From JAAAPF01 sp046541805 (lineage in GTDB: Bacteria > Pseudomonadota > Alphaproteobacteria > Geminicoccales > Geminicoccaceae): a DNA stretch of 16,425 nucleotides. Below are positions 15,503-16,425 of the stretch, in pieces. Location of the stretch: assembly GCA_046541805.1 (NCBI GenBank), contig JBKHCM010000068.1, positions 1 through 16,425 on the forward strand, in the 5' to 3' direction. The position numbers and the translations under genes were made by a program. Positions within the stretch are counted from its first letter, which is position 1; each line of letters starts with the position of its first letter. The notes beneath the pieces were generated by a model that did not search any database, was not told the DNA's origin, and saw nothing but the letters and a program-made list of their open reading frames with translations.

Positions 15503-16425
15503 ATGCGTATGCCTGCTGCCGATGCGGCACTCGTCGCCCGCCGCGACGCCATCGCCGCCGATCTGCGCGCGCTGTGCGCGGCGCCCGAGGCCGTCATCAC
15601 CGATGTGGACGAGATGCGGGCCTACGAATCCGACGGGCTCGCCGCCTACCGCCAGCTGCCGCTGGCCGTCGTGCTGCCGCGCACGACCGACGAGGTCGCC
15701 GCGGTGATGCGCTATTGCCACACCCACGGCATCCCGGTGCTCGGCCGCGGTGCCGGCACCTCGCTCGCCGGCGGTGCGATGCCCACCGCCGACGGGGTGG
15801 TGATCGGGCTGATGAAGCTCAACCAGGTCCTCGACCTCGACTTCGAGAACCGCACCGCCACCGTCCAGTCCGGGGTCACCAACATCGCGGTGACGCAGGC
15901 CTGCGAGCACGAAGAGTTCTTCTACGCGCCGGACCCCTCCTCGCAGCTGGCCTGCTCGATCGGCGGCAACGTCGCCAACAACGCCGGCGGCGCGCATTGC
16001 CTGAAATACGGCGTGACCACCAACAACCTGCTCGGCGTCAAGATGGTCACCGCCGAGGGCGAGATCGTCGAGCTCGGCGGCAAGCACCTCGACGCCGCCG
16101 GCCTCGACCTCTTGGGCCTCGTTTGCGGCTCCGAGGGCCAGCTCGGCATCGTCACCGAGGTCACCGTGCGCATCCTCGCGGCGCCTGCGGGCGCGCGGCC
16201 GATGCTGTTGGGCTTTGCGAGCAACGCTCAGGCCGGCGCCTGCGTCGACGCCATCATCGCCTCGGGTATCATCCCCGTCGCCCTCGAGTTCATGGACAAG
16301 CCGGCCATCCACGCCGTCGAGGCGTTCGTGGGCGCCGGCTATCCGCTCGACGTCGAGGCGGTGCTGATCGTCGAGGTCGAGGGCACCGACGAGGAGATCG
16401 ACACCCTCTTGGCGCGCATCTCGAC
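15503..16425 (+). CDS. FAD-linked oxidase, glycolate oxidase subunit GlcD-like (3'-truncated by window edge)
   Basis: The visible 307 residues match the FAD-binding (PCMH-type) half of GlcD/D-lactate-dehydrogenase-like flavoproteins, which oxidise glycolate or other 2-hydroxyacids, passing electrons to the respiratory chain. Blocks include PLAVVLPRTTDEVAAVMRYC, GIPVLGRGAGTSLAGGAMPTADGVVIGLMKLNQVLDLDFENRTATVQSGV, DPSSQLACSIGGNVANNAGGAHCLKYGVTTNNLLGVKMV and GLVCGSEGQLGIVTEVTVRIL, which hold the FAD pyrophosphate-binding loops. AGGAGGTG at 15491-15498 strongly supports the ATG at 15503 (another ATG lies 2 codons later). The C-terminal substrate domain and any glcE/glcF partners lie beyond the window. 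It is divergent from padR across a 158-bp gap, so the PadR elements may also affect it. Confidence 0.93.
   Translation, partial: MRMPAADAALVARRDAIAADLRALCAAPEAVITDVDEMRAYESDGLAAYRQLPLAVVLPRTTDEVAAVMRYCHTHGIPVLGRGAGTSLAGGAMPTADGVVIGLMKLNQVLDLDFENRTATVQSGVTNIAVTQACEHEEFFYAPDPSSQLACSIGGNVANNAGGAHCLKYGVTTNNLLGVKMVTAEGEIVELGGKHLDAAGLDLLGLVCGSEGQLGIVTEVTVRILAAPAGARPMLLGFASNAQAGACVDAIIASGIIPVALEFMDKPAIHAVEAFVGAGYPLDVEAVLIVEVEGTDEEIDTLLARIS

Overview
The window is high-GC DNA, almost fully coding, and most likely chromosomal DNA of an alphaproteobacterium, possibly a Rhodospirillales-like phototroph. The evidence is an Irr-type Fur regulator, a BchJ-like (bacteriochlorophyll-associated V4R) protein, and an SH3-protein/D-2-hydroxyacid dehydrogenase pair. 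The taxonomic call is inference from gene content, and no rRNA is present to test it.

Region 1 (1-7379, + strand) is the distal part of the classical translation/RNA operon: infB (5' end outside the window), rbfA, truB, rpsO and pnp, followed by an FMN-dependent nitronate-monooxygenase-like gene. Together the first five make initiation factor IF2, a 30S maturation factor, tRNA pseudouridine-55 synthase, ribosomal protein S15 and polynucleotide phosphorylase. Perfect short hairpins lie in the truB-rpsO and rpsO-pnp gaps, where S15 and Pnp autoregulation operates in other bacteria. The flavoprotein carries an unusual four-cysteine set near its C-terminus.

Region 2 (7380-8989) holds irr and a bchJ-like gene in tandem, 27 bp apart, linking a heme/iron-responsive regulator to a tetrapyrrole-pathway protein. 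They converge on a secreted SH3-domain protein gene that overlaps bchJ by 11 bp.

Region 3 (8990-10343) holds a GyaR-type glyoxylate/hydroxypyruvate reductase. It converges on a small gene of unknown function (73 codons), and a perfect 10-bp stem-loop sits at the junction.

Region 4 (10344-15502) is a minus-strand operon for regulated efflux: a PadR-family repressor, a membrane-fusion protein and an RND permease, joined by 1-nt spacing and a 4-nt overlap. Upstream of padR are two copies of a 17-bp element containing TATCG-N3-CGATA, with centres exactly 30 bp apart and one overlapping a plausible padR promoter. This is a strong candidate for a PadR autoregulatory operator.

Region 5 (15503 to the end) is the start of a divergent GlcD-like FAD-linked oxidase gene, cut by the window edge and preceded by a 13-bp perfect inverted repeat.

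I found no mobile element, CRISPR array, tRNA or rRNA. Most of the window is conventional. The points worth a second look are the PadR operator pair, the irr-bchJ pairing, the cysteine set in the flavoprotein, and the altered proton-relay residues in the RND pump.
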